A stretch of DNA of 64,000 nt from an uncultured Paraprevotella sp. (GTDB lineage Bacteria > Bacteroidota > Bacteroidia > Bacteroidales > Bacteroidaceae). The notes below the pieces were generated by a model that was not told the origin of the DNA, made no database searches, and saw only the letters and a program-made list of their open reading frames with translations. The translations under genes were made by a program, and so were the position numbers. The stretch covers positions 1 through 64,000 of the forward strand of contig CALULQ010000004.1 of assembly GCA_944321525.1 (NCBI GenBank), given 5' to 3'. Numbering within the stretch: position 1 is the stretch's first letter; the number at the start of each line of letters is the position of its first letter. Below are positions 26,645-35,111 of the stretch, piece by piece.

Positions 26645-27690
26645 ATGTGAATGCCATTATAGACCGATACAAAAGGCAGAGAAGCCGGCAACAGTTGCGT
26701 TCATCCTGCAAAGGAGAATATGCGTTTGTGGGAGTGGGCGGCCATAGTACCGCCAATTTGTATCCAATACTTGACTATCTCCACGTGCCTTTGAAATATA
26801 TCTGTTGCAATACGCCGGAGAAAGTCCCCCTGATAGAACGGAAATGGCGGGGTGTGCATGCTACTACGGCATTGTGCGACGTGCTTTCCGACAAGGACAT
26901 CAAAGGTGTGTTTGTGTCTGCAAGTCCATCGGCCCATTTCGGGATAGCGAAGCAAGTCCTGGAATGTGGCAAGTCGTTGTTTGTCGAGAAGCCGCCTTGC
27001 CTCTCATCCGGTGAACTGATTCAGCTCATTCAAGAAGAGCGGGCTGGGACTTCCCCGGTAATAATGGTCGGTATGCAGAAACGTCATGCCCCAGCCACAC
27101 GCTTGCTGGCTGGAAGGCTCCGAAAAGATAGGCCGAGGACATACAACCTGAGATACCTTACGGGGCTTTACCCTGAAGGCGATGAACTTTCAGACTTGTT
27201 CATTCATCCGCTCGATTACGTGACTTGTCTTTTCGGAAAAGCCGAACTGAAAGGTTGTGAAAGTCTACGGGAACATGGCGGACTGACATTACAGCTGCTT
27301 CTCAGGCATAAAGATGTATGTGGATTGTTGGAACTTTCCACGGCTTATTCTTGGACAAATGCGCACGAGTCGTTGACGGTGAACACACGAAAGGGCGTAT
27401 ATGAACTCATTCAAATGGAAAATTTGCGGTTCAGCCTGAAGCAAGGACAGGTGTGGGGTATTCCTTTGGAAAAAGTATTCCGGCGCAATACCGTGACCGA
27501 ATTCTTGTTTTCCCGCAACAACTTCGTGCCTACCACGCTCAACAACCAGCTTTACACGCAAGGCTACTTTAATGAAATAGAATCGTTCGTTGAGGCCGTG
27601 GAGAAAAACAGTCCGTTGAAACAGCCCGCCGGTTTCAGTACGATGGCGGACACATACGAGTTGATAGATTGCATCAGGGAACGTATTTAG
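26641..27690 (+). CDS. Gfo/Idh/MocA-family oxidoreductase
   Basis: A 349-residue NAD(P)-dependent oxidoreductase. The Rossmann start is FVGVGGHS (residues 29-36), followed by the family motifs VFVSASPSAHFGIA and EKPP (116-119). A catalytic-site-like FIHPLDYVTCLFG occurs where Gfo/Idh/MocA enzymes carry HxxD. Members usually oxidise or reduce sugars, sugar nucleotides or inositols. The first 25 residues are a basic extension before the nucleotide-binding strand. ATG 26641 overlaps the stop of the radical SAM gene. The product of the pair is unknown; a modified sugar or a modified surface component would fit. No transporter or glycosyltransferase is adjacent. Confidence 0.85.
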   Translation: MNVNAIIDRYKRQRSRQQLRSSCKGEYAFVGVGGHSTANLYPILDYLHVPLKYICCNTPEKVPLIERKWRGVHATTALCDVLSDKDIKGVFVSASPSAHFGIAKQVLECGKSLFVEKPPCLSSGELIQLIQEERAGTSPVIMVGMQKRHAPATRLLAGRLRKDRPRTYNLRYLTGLYPEGDELSDLFIHPLDYVTCLFGKAELKGCESLREHGGLTLQLLLRHKDVCGLLELSTAYSWTNAHESLTVNTRKGVYELIQMENLRFSLKQGQVWGIPLEKVFRRNTVTEFLFSRNNFVPTTLNNQLYTQGYFNEIESFVEAVEKNSPLKQPAGFSTMADTYELIDCIRERI

Positions 27691-27795
27691 CCAAGACATT
27701 CCGATTCACCATTGAACGTGATGTGAAGTCAAGGGCGGTTCGGCCTATTGAGGCCACGTCCTTCAGAAGCTGCGTGTCCTTCAGTTTATGGCAGA

Positions 27796-27940
27796 CAATT
27801 TGTGGATGTAGGCGTGGCCGTCGCTGTCGGGGTATCCCGGCATGTCGTCGCTCGGTATGGGGTGGCAGCAGTCGGCGATAATGTATTTCGGCAGGCTTTT
27901 CTCGTTGTGTATGACTGGTTCCTTGCGGTCCATGCTTCCG
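27796..27940 (-). pseudogene. Decayed duplicate fragment of rsh
   Basis: About 145 bases match the rsh gene at 28443-28586 at close to 90 percent by eye. In the minus-strand frame it reads MDRKEPVIHNEKSLPKYIIA, then DCCHPIPSDDMPGYPDSDGH and AYIHK; rsh has IDRKKPVILNEESLPKYIIA, DCCHPIPGDDVLGYLDSDGH and VYIHK. The fragment has no start region or downstream domain and ends after AYIHKLSAIN. It lies 181 bases beyond the rsh stop, separated by palindromic element copy 2. It is best read as a leftover of a local duplication. The rest of 27691-28121 shows nothing else. Confidence 0.85.
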
Positions 27941-27986
27941 GCGGCCGTTTGTTTGCGCCCGCCCTTGCCCGGCGCACGGCAGTGGC

Positions 27987-28060
27987 GTGCGGAGAACGCG
28001 AGCGTACTCTGCGGCAAGTACTCGAGTACTCTCCGCAAAGTACAATCCGGGACTCCGCAA
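27987..28060. repeat. Dispersed CTCGAG-centred palindromic element, copy 2
   Basis: Outer arms GTGCGGAG (27987-27994) and CTCCGCA (28053-28059) enclose GCGTACTCTGCGG, the core AAGTACTCGAGTACT and CCGCAAAGTAC. The element lies between rsh and its duplicated fragment. Confidence 0.8.
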
Positions 28061-28121
28061 GGCGGCTCGCCGTTTTCGTGCCATTCCGGCTTCCTTGTGC
28101 GGGGTGCCGCTTCGCCTTTTG

Positions 28122-30395
28122 TCAGTCTATCCGGGTCACCTCCTCCACGCCCTGCATGTTCTTCAGTTTGTTGCAGATGGTCCTGACGTCGTCCACGTCG
28201 TGCACGCCGAGCTGTATCTCGCCGTCGAAGATGCCGTCCTGGGTGGTAATGGCCAGTTTGCGGATGTTGATGTTGAGCTGTCCGGAGAGGATGCCGGTGA
28301 TGCCGTGCAGCACGCCGACGTTGTCGATGCCGCTGATTTTGATGGTGGCGGGGAAGTAGAGCGTCTTGTGCACGTCCCACGTGGCGGCCAGAATGTGGTT
28401 GCCGTCGCTCGTCTTGAGCTTGGCGGCCACGGGGCATTGGCGCTTGTGGATGTAGACGTGGCCGTCGCTGTCGAGGTATCCCAGCACGTCGTCGCCCGGT
28501 ATGGGGTGGCAGCAGTCGGCGATGATGTATTTCGGCAGGCTTTCTTCGTTGAGGATGACCGGCTTCTTGCGGTCTATGGCTTCCGGTTTCGGGGCCTCCT
28601 CCTTGCCGTTGTCCTTGCTGGCCGTTGTTGTCTTTTTCTTCAGGAAGGGGATGAAGTGCGTCCAGCTGCTGCCGGTCTTGGTGGCCGGTTTGTCGCGCAG
28701 CACGTTCAGGTCCTCTTCGCCGAGCACCACGGTCTGGCAGCCGATGGCCTGATAGAGTTCCTCGCGGTATTTGATGTGGTGGAAGTCGCAGAGTTTGTCG
28801 ATGTTCATGCTGTTGGGCTCGATGTCGGCTTTCTCGAAGAAGTCCGTGAGCCACTCTTCGCCCTGCTTCTGCAGTTCTCGCTCCTCGCGGCGCAGTATGG
28901 CCTGTATCTTGTTCTTGGCCTTGGCCGTGTTGGCAAAGTTGATCCATTCCTTCTGCACCCGTTGGGTCTTGGAGGTAAGGATTTCCACCTGGTCGCCGCT
29001 GTGCAGCTTGTAGCTGAGCGGCACCAGCTTGTGGTTCACCTTGGCGCCGATGCAGTGGCTGCCCAGGAAGGTGTGTATGCTGAAGGCGAAGTCGAGTGCG
29101 GTGCAGTCGGCGGGCATGGTCTTGAACTCGCCCTTGGGGGTGACCACGAAGATTTCCGAGGCGTAGAGGTTCAGTTTAATGGCGTCGAGGAAGTCGAGCG
29201 CGTTGGGCTGCGGGTCGTCGAGTATTTCCTTGATGGTGTGGAGCCATTTTTCCAGTTCGTCCTCGCTGTCGGCCGTGGTCTTGCTGCCTTCCTTGTATTT
29301 CCAGTGTGCCGCAAAGCCTTGTTCGGCCATCTCGTCCATGCGCGTGGAGCGGATTTGCACTTCGATCCACTGTCCGGTGCGGCTCATGAGAGTGACGTGC
29401 AGGGCCTGGTATCCGTTGGCCTTGGGGTGGGTGAGCCAGTCGCGGAGCCGTTCGGGGTGTGGCTTGTAGATGCGGCTGGCGCAGACGTAGATGCGGAAGC
29501 ATTCGCTGATTTCGTCTTCCGCCTTTTGCGGTTCGAAGATGATGCGCACGGCCAGTATGTCGTAGACCTCTTCGAACTCGATGTGCTTGTTCTGCATCTT
29601 GCACCAGATGGAGTAGGGCGTCTTGATGCGCGCCTTGATGGTGTAGGTGATGCCCATGCGGTCGAGCTCCTCGCGGATGGGCCGCGTGAAGTCTTCGAAG
29701 AGGGTCTCGCGGTGCTCGCGGGTTTGTGCCAGCTTGTCGATAATCTGCTGGTATTCTTCGGGATGCTCGTAGCGGAAGCTCAGGTCCTCGAGCTCTTCCT
29801 TGATTTTGTTCAGTCCGAGGCGGTTGGCCAGCGGGGCGTAGATGTAGAGCGTCTCGCCGGCGATTTTATACTGCTTGTTGGGCGGCTGCGAGCCCAGCGT
29901 GCGCATGTTGTGCAGGCGGTCGGAGATTTTGATGAGGATGACGCGGATGTCGTCGCTCATGGTGAGCAGGAGTTTCTTGAACGACTCTGCCTGTGCCGAG
30001 GCCTTGTCGCCGAAGATGCCGCCTGAGATTTTGGTCAGGCCGTCCACGATTTGTGCGATTTTCGGGCCGAAGATGTTGGAGATGTCCTCCACGGTGTAGT
30101 CGGTGTCCTCCACCACGTCGTGGAGCAGTGCGGCACAGATGGAGGTGGACCCCAGGCCGATTTCCTCGCAGACGATTTGTGCCACGGCAATGGGGTGCAT
30201 GATATACGGTTCGCCCGAGAGGCGGCGCACGCCTTTGTGGGCTTGCTTGGCAAAGTTGAAAGCCTTGGTGATGATTTCCACCTTTTTGCGGTGCCTCGAT
30301 GCCAGGTAAGTGTCTACCAGATGCTGGAAGGCATCGTTCACCATTTTCTCTTCCTGTTCGAATGTCGTTTTTGCGGTATTGTCCTCCATGGTCAC
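28122..30395 (-). CDS. rsh: Bifunctional (p)ppGpp synthetase/hydrolase (RelA/SpoT homologue)
   Basis: This 757-residue enzyme makes and degrades (p)ppGpp, the stringent-response alarmone. The HD hydrolase domain is intact: H67-P, HDVVEDT at 92-98 and the later ISDRLHNMRTL. The synthetase domain has RIKTPYSIWCKM (256-267), YDILAVRIIF, GYQALHVTLM and EVQIRS. A TGS domain (EIFVVTPKGEFKTMPADCTA onward), the conserved zinc-finger/RIS-type region with ADCCHPIPGDD, and a C-terminal ACT domain (GVLHGITGILSGQLNINIRK) follow. With both active sites preserved it should be a true bifunctional Rel. It is the last gene of the parA-parB-DUF5683-mltD-rsh set, 25 bases after the transglycosylase stop. ATG 30389 is an equally good start. 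Confidence 0.97.
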   Translation of the reverse strand: MTMEDNTAKTTFEQEEKMVNDAFQHLVDTYLASRHRKKVEIITKAFNFAKQAHKGVRRLSGEPYIMHPIAVAQIVCEEIGLGSTSICAALLHDVVEDTDYTVEDISNIFGPKIAQIVDGLTKISGGIFGDKASAQAESFKKLLLTMSDDIRVILIKISDRLHNMRTLGSQPPNKQYKIAGETLYIYAPLANRLGLNKIKEELEDLSFRYEHPEEYQQIIDKLAQTREHRETLFEDFTRPIREELDRMGITYTIKARIKTPYSIWCKMQNKHIEFEEVYDILAVRIIFEPQKAEDEISECFRIYVCASRIYKPHPERLRDWLTHPKANGYQALHVTLMSRTGQWIEVQIRSTRMDEMAEQGFAAHWKYKEGSKTTADSEDELEKWLHTIKEILDDPQPNALDFLDAIKLNLYASEIFVVTPKGEFKTMPADCTALDFAFSIHTFLGSHCIGAKVNHKLVPLSYKLHSGDQVEILTSKTQRVQKEWINFANTAKAKNKIQAILRREERELQKQGEEWLTDFFEKADIEPNSMNIDKLCDFHHIKYREELYQAIGCQTVVLGEEDLNVLRDKPATKTGSSWTHFIPFLKKKTTTASKDNGKEEAPKPEAIDRKKPVILNEESLPKYIIADCCHPIPGDDVLGYLDSDGHVYIHKRQCPVAAKLKTSDGNHILAATWDVHKTLYFPATIKISGIDNVGVLHGITGILSGQLNINIRKLAITTQDGIFDGEIQLGVHDVDDVRTICNKLKNMQGVEEVTRID

Positions 30396-30420
30396 CTCCT
30401 CTGTTAGTTCGTTTTGTTGG

Positions 30421-31689
30421 TTATCTGACTCTCAGCCGCTTCCCGGCACGGATGCTGGTGCCCTTGATGCCGTTGAGCCGTTTGAGCTTGGACACGGTCG
30501 TGCCATAGCGCTTGGCGATGGTGGAGAGCGTGTCGCCGGAGCGTATCGTGATGGTTTTGGCCTTGCTGCGCGAGCCGGACGAGGTGGAGCGCTTGGCCGG
30601 TTGCGCCACGGCCACCTCCTTGCGGTTGGTGAAGAGCTCGTCCGAGTTGTAGGTGTAGACCGAGTCGCCGGCGGCGATGAAGGCGCTGATGCCGTGCGTG
30701 GGCAGGCGCAGGATGCAGCTGCTCTTCGTTCCCGGCACGAGTCCGGTGCGGTATTGCGGATTGAGCGCCTTGACCTCCTCGGCCTTCACGTTGCACACGG
30801 CCACGATCTGGTCGAAGTGCACGTCGCGGCTGACGATGATGGTGTCGGTGCTGGGCGGCAGCGTGGAGCTCATCGGGCAGATGTTGTGCTCGCAATAATA
30901 GTTCATCACGTAGTTGGCGGCGATGAAGGCCGGCACGTAGCCCCGTGTCTCCTGCGGCAGGTAGGGATAGATTTTCCAGTAGTCGCGTTCGCCCCCCGCG
31001 CGGCGGATGGCTTTGTTCACGTTGGCCGGCCCGCAGTTGTAGGCTGCGATGACCAGCGTCCAGTCGCCGAAGATTTTATAAAGGTCTTGCAAGTAGTGGG
31101 CGGCGGCATACGAAGACTTGATGGGGTCGCGGCGTTCGTCGACGAGGCTGTTGACGTCCAGCCCGTAGGACTTGCCCGTGGTGATCATGAATTGCCACAG
31201 GCCGGCCGCCCCCACGCGCGAGGTGGCGTTCGGGTTGAGGGCCGATTCAATCACGGGCAGGTATTTCAGCTCCAGGGGAAGCTGGTAGCTTTCCAGTGCT
31301 TCCTCGAAGATGGGGATGTAGAAGTTATTGGCCCCGAGCATGTACGACACGGACCGGCGCAGGCGCGTGCAGTATTGGTCGATGAATTTCCTCACTACTT
31401 CGTTGTAGGGCATTTCGATGACGTTGGGCAGGCGGTTGAGCCGCGAGATGTATTCCTCCTTGCTGTATTCGGGGTTCTCGTCCGAACTTTCGCACTGCTC
31501 GTCAGTGCCGAGATAGTTTTTGGCGTTCCATTCCTGCAACAGGCTGTCGAGCTCGTAGGTCATGCCTTCGGGCAGGGTGATGACTTCGTCCTGTCCTGTC
31601 TGTTCGTCGTGCACGGTGATGTCGTTTTGTGCGCTCAGTCCCGAAGCGAGACATGCCGTTATACAGAATAATGCGAGTTTCTTCCTCAT
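30421..31689 (-). CDS. mltD: Membrane-bound lytic murein transglycosylase with LysM domain (MltD-like)
   Basis: A 422-residue exported peptidoglycan lyase. The signal peptide covers about residues 1-20 (cleaved near GLSA-QN). The SLT domain has the catalytic glutamate in LPVIESALNPNATS, then VGAAGLWQFMITTGKSYGL, the IAAYNCGPANVNKAIRRAGG motif and the closing YVPAFIAANYVMNYY. A degenerate LysM-like segment (about 286-333) precedes a clear C-terminal LysM (about 378-422: ITIRSGDTLSTIAKRYGTTV). It should cut glycan strands in the periplasm. DUF5683 is upstream by 9 bases and rsh follows 25 bases later. Confidence 0.92.
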   Translation of the reverse strand: MRKKLALFCITACLASGLSAQNDITVHDEQTGQDEVITLPEGMTYELDSLLQEWNAKNYLGTDEQCESSDENPEYSKEEYISRLNRLPNVIEMPYNEVVRKFIDQYCTRLRRSVSYMLGANNFYIPIFEEALESYQLPLELKYLPVIESALNPNATSRVGAAGLWQFMITTGKSYGLDVNSLVDERRDPIKSSYAAAHYLQDLYKIFGDWTLVIAAYNCGPANVNKAIRRAGGERDYWKIYPYLPQETRGYVPAFIAANYVMNYYCEHNICPMSSTLPPSTDTIIVSRDVHFDQIVAVCNVKAEEVKALNPQYRTGLVPGTKSSCILRLPTHGISAFIAAGDSVYTYNSDELFTNRKEVAVAQPAKRSTSSGSRSKAKTITIRSGDTLSTIAKRYGTTVSKLKRLNGIKGTSIRAGKRLRVR

Positions 31690-31698
31690 GGTTTTCTT

Positions 31699-32469
31699 TT
31701 AAAAGTTTAAGTTGCATTGTATGCCTACCGACGCTTCCCTCCGGCGGCCGCCGAAGTCGAAGATGGCCGGTTCGATGCGCAGTCCCAGGTCCTTGGAAAT
31801 GTCGAAGGACGAGAGTTCGGCATCGACGTAGGCATCCACCACCGAGAGCAGATAGACGGCGATCATGGCGAAGATGCTCATGTCGCGGTACTTGCGGTAG
31901 TAGTTCTTTTTGTTCTTGAATATCTCCTTGTATTGGTCTTCGCGCCCCTCGATGCTGTAGTTCAGGGGGAGCATGTCTTCGTAGCTTTTCGTGTTCGGGT
32001 CGTCGTCCATGATGTCCAGATAGGCTTGCGAGTAGTCGCTGAGCATCTGGTTGTTCCACGTCAGGGCGTACAGGCATCCGAGGAATCCCCCGTAGACGAT
32101 GGGGATTTTCCAGAGCTTGCGGTTGTAGATTTGTCCGGCCCCGGGGATGATGAGCGAGAGCCACAAGGCCCGCTGCGGGTCGGGGATGAAGCGCTTCTGG
32201 TCGAACGGTTGGGTGTGTTGCAGCAACGAGTCGCTCTTCAGTCCGATGGCCATGGTGTCCAGTGCGGCCGGTTGGGCGGCGAGGCTGTCGGTACCGGCGG
32301 CCAGCGAGTCGGCCGCGGCGGGGAGCTGCGCCTGCAGCGAGTCTTGCGCCGCCGCGATGCTGTCGGCCGCCAAGGGCGTTTGTGCCCGAAGCGGATTGGC
32401 CAAGCTTGCCAGGCAAAGGATGGCGAGCAGGGCAGACAAGGTCCGGTGTATGGATGAATTCTGTTTCAA
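31699..32469 (-). CDS. DUF5683 domain protein
   Basis: A 256-residue envelope protein conserved in Bacteroidetes next to parAB. It has a signal peptide (residues 1-29, ANPLRA-QT), an Ala/Ser/Asp low-complexity stretch (about 30-75), and the DUF5683 core with ALWLSLIIPGAGQIYNRKLW, a hydrophobic IVYGGFLGCLYALTW and a second hydrophobic FAMIAVYLLSVVDAYVDA. Function is unknown; the IIPGAGQIY motif recurs in the protein at 43671-44549. Its start overlaps the parB stop by 4 bases. Confidence 0.88.
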   Translation of the reverse strand: MKQNSSIHRTLSALLAILCLASLANPLRAQTPLAADSIAAAQDSLQAQLPAAADSLAAGTDSLAAQPAALDTMAIGLKSDSLLQHTQPFDQKRFIPDPQRALWLSLIIPGAGQIYNRKLWKIPIVYGGFLGCLYALTWNNQMLSDYSQAYLDIMDDDPNTKSYEDMLPLNYSIEGREDQYKEIFKNKKNYYRKYRDMSIFAMIAVYLLSVVDAYVDAELSSFDISKDLGLRIEPAIFDFGGRRREASVGIQCNLNF

Positions 32470-33359
32470 CTTTTCAGGCGGTCAAATAGTTCGATGATGC
32501 GTTCCAGTTCTTCCTCGTTGGCGAAGGGGATGCTGATTTTCCCTTTTCCCTTGTCGGAGCAGGTGAGTTGCACTTTGGCCTGGAAGAATTTGGAGAGGCT
32601 TTGTTTCAGCACGTTGTATTCCTCGGGCAGCCGTGCGCCCCGGGGCGTGATTTTCTTTCCGCCGCTCTTCACGCTTTCGCCCTCGGTGAGTGCCTTGACC
32701 ATTTCTTCCACCTTGCGCACGGAGAGTTTCTCCTTGATGATTTGCTGGAAGAGCTTGATTTGCAGCGTGGGGTTGTCCAGCGCCAGCAGTGCGCGTGCGT
32801 GCCCCATGTCGATGTCTTTGTTCTGCAATGCCATCTGTATGGGTGCCGGCAGCCGCAGCAGCCTCAGGTAGTTGGTGATGGTGGAGCGGTTTTTGCCGAT
32901 GCGTTCGCTCAGTTTCTCCTGCGTCAGGTCGTATTGCTCGATGAGGTGCTGGTAGGCCAGTGCGATTTCCACGGAGTTCAGGTCCTCGCGCTGTATGTTC
33001 TCGATAAGGGCCATTTCCATGACGTTCTCGTCGTCGGCAGTGCGGATATAGGCCGGAATGGTGCGCAGTCCGGCCATTTTTGAGGCTCTCCAGCGCCGTT
33101 CTCCCGCGATGATTTGGAAGGTGCCGTCTTCCATCTTGCGCAGTGTGATGGGCTGCACGATGCCGATTTCGGCGATGGAGTCGGCCAGTTCGCGCAGGCT
33201 GTCTTGGTCGAAGTCCCTGCGCGGCTGGTTGGGGTTGGGCGAAATCTGGTCCAACTCCACTTCGTTGATGGTGGAAGAGCCGTCGGTGTGCACTTCCTTT
33301 GTGGAAATCAGGGCATCCAGTCCTCGCCCCAAGGCAGGATATTTTTTGTGTACGGCCAT
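32466..33359 (-). CDS. parB: Chromosome-partitioning protein ParB
   Basis: A 297-residue ParB/Spo0J. The N-terminal part has KYPALGRGLDALIS, the ParB box NPNQPRRDFDQDSLRELADS and the CTPase motif-like GERRWRASKMAG. The helix-turn-helix is around QEKLSERIGKNRSTITNYLR, with the C-terminal dimerisation tail rich in K and E. It binds parS sites near the origin and, with ParA, separates sister origins. It lies 2 bases after parA and overlaps the DUF5683 gene. No parS-like site was recognised in the window. Confidence 0.96.
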   Translation of the reverse strand: MAVHKKYPALGRGLDALISTKEVHTDGSSTINEVELDQISPNPNQPRRDFDQDSLRELADSIAEIGIVQPITLRKMEDGTFQIIAGERRWRASKMAGLRTIPAYIRTADDENVMEMALIENIQREDLNSVEIALAYQHLIEQYDLTQEKLSERIGKNRSTITNYLRLLRLPAPIQMALQNKDIDMGHARALLALDNPTLQIKLFQQIIKEKLSVRKVEEMVKALTEGESVKSGGKKITPRGARLPEEYNVLKQSLSKFFQAKVQLTCSDKGKGKISIPFANEEELERIIELFDRLKS

Positions 33360-33361
33360 GT

Positions 33362-34126
33362 TTATTTGTCTTTTTCAATGATTTCTTTGGCTAGCGCCAG
33401 GTGGTTCTTGGCGCCGGTGGAGTCGGTGTCGTAGAGGATGACGGGCAAGCCGTGGCTCGGCGCCTCGCTCAGTTTGACGTTCCTTTGTATGACAGTCCTG
33501 AACACCAGTTCCTGGAAATGCTTCTTCACTTCGTCGTAGATTTGGTTGGCCAGCCTCAGGCGGCTGTCGTACATGGTGAGCAGGAAGCCTTCGATTTCCA
33601 GCGAGGGGTTCAGTTTGGATTTGATGATTTTAATGGTGTTGAGCAGTTTGCTGATGCCTTCGAGGGCGAAGTATTCACACTGCACGGGGATGATGACCGA
33701 GTCGGCGGCCGTCAGCGCGTTGACGGTGATGAGCCCCAGCGAGGGCGAACAGTCGATAAGGATGTAATCATATTCGTCTTTCAGGGGTGCGAGCAGATTG
33801 GCCACCACTTTCTCGCGGTTGGGCAGGTTGAGCATTTCTATCTCGGCGCCCACCAGGTCGATGTGCGAGGGGATGATGTCCAGCCCTTCGATGTCGGTGG
33901 TGTAGATGGCGTCCCGCGGGTCTGCATGGTCTATGATGCACTCATAGATAGAGCAGTCTATTTCCGATACGTCCACGCCCAATCCGGACGACGCGTTGGC
34001 TTGGGGGTCGGCGTCGACCAGCAGGACTTTCTTTTCCAATGTCGCTAAAGAAGCGGCCAAATTCATCGAGGTCGTGGTCTTGCCGACCCCGCCCTTCTGA
34101 TTTGCTAAGGCTATAATTTTTCCCAT
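33362..34126 (-). CDS. parA: Chromosome-partitioning ATPase ParA
   Basis: A 254-residue ParA/Soj ATPase with the deviant Walker [10 protein letters not shown] near residues 10-18, [10 protein letters not shown], and the later [20 protein letters not shown]alker B region. No DNA-binding HTH precedes the ATPase domain, so it is the chromosomal (type Ia-short) form. ATG 34126 is preferred over ATG 34147, since all family members begin directly before the first beta strand. It heads the minus-strand parA-parB-DUF5683-mltD-rsh set. Confidence 0.96.
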   Translation of the reverse strand: MGKIIALANQKGGVGKTTTSMNLAASLATLEKKVLLVDADPQANASSGLGVDVSEIDCSIYECIIDHADPRDAIYTTDIEGLDIIPSHIDLVGAEIEMLNLPNREKVVANLLAPLKDEYDYILIDCSPSLGLITVNALTAADSVIIPVQCEYFALEGISKLLNTIKIIKSKLNPSLEIEGFLLTMYDSRLRLANQIYDEVKKHFQELVFRTVIQRNVKLSEAPSHGLPVILYDTDSTGAKNHLALAKEIIEKDK

Positions 34127-34146
34127 ATCGTAAAATTTGGTTAGCA

Positions 34147-34154
34147 CAAAAGTA
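34147..34154 (-). promoter_or_regulatory. parA -7 promoter box
   Basis: TACTTTTG on the minus strand, 21 bases before the preferred ATG at 34126. If used, it also supports that start, since the ATG at 34147 would lie at the box itself. No clear -33 box is seen. Confidence 0.5.
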
Positions 34155-34304
34155 ACGTATTCCCGAGTACTTTGCCCGCAGGAAAGTACGGAGAATCGTT
34201 AAATTGTTGAAAACTCGGCCTTATTGTTAATAACTGCAGGCGTATCGTTGGGCAAAGATAATGTTTTTTTCGGTGAATCCACAGTGCTTTTAAAGCTTTT
34301 TTCG

Positions 34305-34312
34305 TACTTTTG
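34305..34312 (+). promoter_or_regulatory. surE-lpxB -7 promoter box
   Basis: TACTTTTG lies 22 bases before the surE ATG at 34335. The -33 region is only T-rich. Confidence 0.5.
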
Positions 34313-34334
34313 TGCAAACAAAATATAGGTGAAA

Positions 34335-35111
34335 ATGAATGGAATGAAGCCTCTTCTTTTACTATCGAACGATGATGGGGTACAGGCAAAAGGATTGAAT
34401 GAATTGATAGGCATGCTTTCTCCGCTGGGAGACATTCTGGTGATGGCGCCCGACGGGCCGCGGTCGGGGTCGGCGTGTGCCATCACGTCGGACGTGCCGT
34501 TGCGCTACCGCGTGCTGGACGAGAAGCCCGGCCTGAAGGTGTGTGCCTGCAGCGGGACGCCGACCGACTGCGTGAAGCTGGCCTTGGAGCAGGAGGCGGG
34601 GCGGAAGCCCGACATCGTGGTGGGCGGCATCAACCACGGCGACAACGCTTCGGTGAGCGTGCATTATTCCGGCACGATGGGATTGGTGCTCGAAGGGTGC
34701 ATGAAAGGCATCCCCTCGGTGGGGCTGTCCTTGTGCGATACCGCCGCCGATGCCGACTTTTCCCTCGCGGCCCCCTACGTGCGTGCCGTCGTGCAGAGGG
34801 TGCTGGATGGGGGGCTGCCTTCGGGAGTGTGCCTGAACGTGAATTTCCCCAAGGCTTCCGCCGGCGGCTACCGCGGACTGAAGGTGTGCCGCATGGCGCG
34901 CGGCACATGGTCGGCCGAGTGGTTCGAGACCCTGCATCCGCGGGGGCGGAAATATTTCTGGCTCACCGGCGCTTTCCAGAACCTGGAGCCGGAGAGCGCC
35001 GACACCGACTCGTGGGCGCTGGCCAACGGCTACGTGTCGGTGGTGCCCATCGGGATAGACATGACGGCCTACCAGGCCATGGACGGACTTAAAAGCTTGG
35101 AAGACTTATGA
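34335..35111 (+). CDS. surE: 5'/3'-nucleotidase SurE
   Basis: A 258-residue survival protein E, a metal-dependent phosphatase acting on nucleoside monophosphates. The metal site is LLLSNDDG (near residues 7-14), with SACAITSD, GTPTDCVKLAL, GGINHGDN and YSGTMG following. ATG 34335 or ATG 34344 is the likely start; the frame also has a GTG at 34329. It overlaps lpxB by 4 bases (ATGA), so the two are translationally coupled, a pairing I recall from other Bacteroidetes. Confidence 0.96.
   Translation: MNGMKPLLLLSNDDGVQAKGLNELIGMLSPLGDILVMAPDGPRSGSACAITSDVPLRYRVLDEKPGLKVCACSGTPTDCVKLALEQEAGRKPDIVVGGINHGDNASVSVHYSGTMGLVLEGCMKGIPSVGLSLCDTAADADFSLAAPYVRAVVQRVLDGGLPSGVCLNVNFPKASAGGYRGLKVCRMARGTWSAEWFETLHPRGRKYFWLTGAFQNLEPESADTDSWALANGYVSVVPIGIDMTAYQAMDGLKSLEDL

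Noticed and set aside
27987..30026. 679-residue plus-strand ORF over rsh
   Set aside because: Antisense shadow of the intact rsh gene and of palindromic element copy 2.
33362..34200. A parS site near parAB
   Set aside because: No 16-base palindrome like the known parS consensus was found by eye; a computed search of the contig would be needed.
34165..34200. A fifth copy of the CTCGAG element near parA
   Set aside because: The segment CGAGTACTTTGCCCGCAGG shares only short words with the element and lacks the core and arms.
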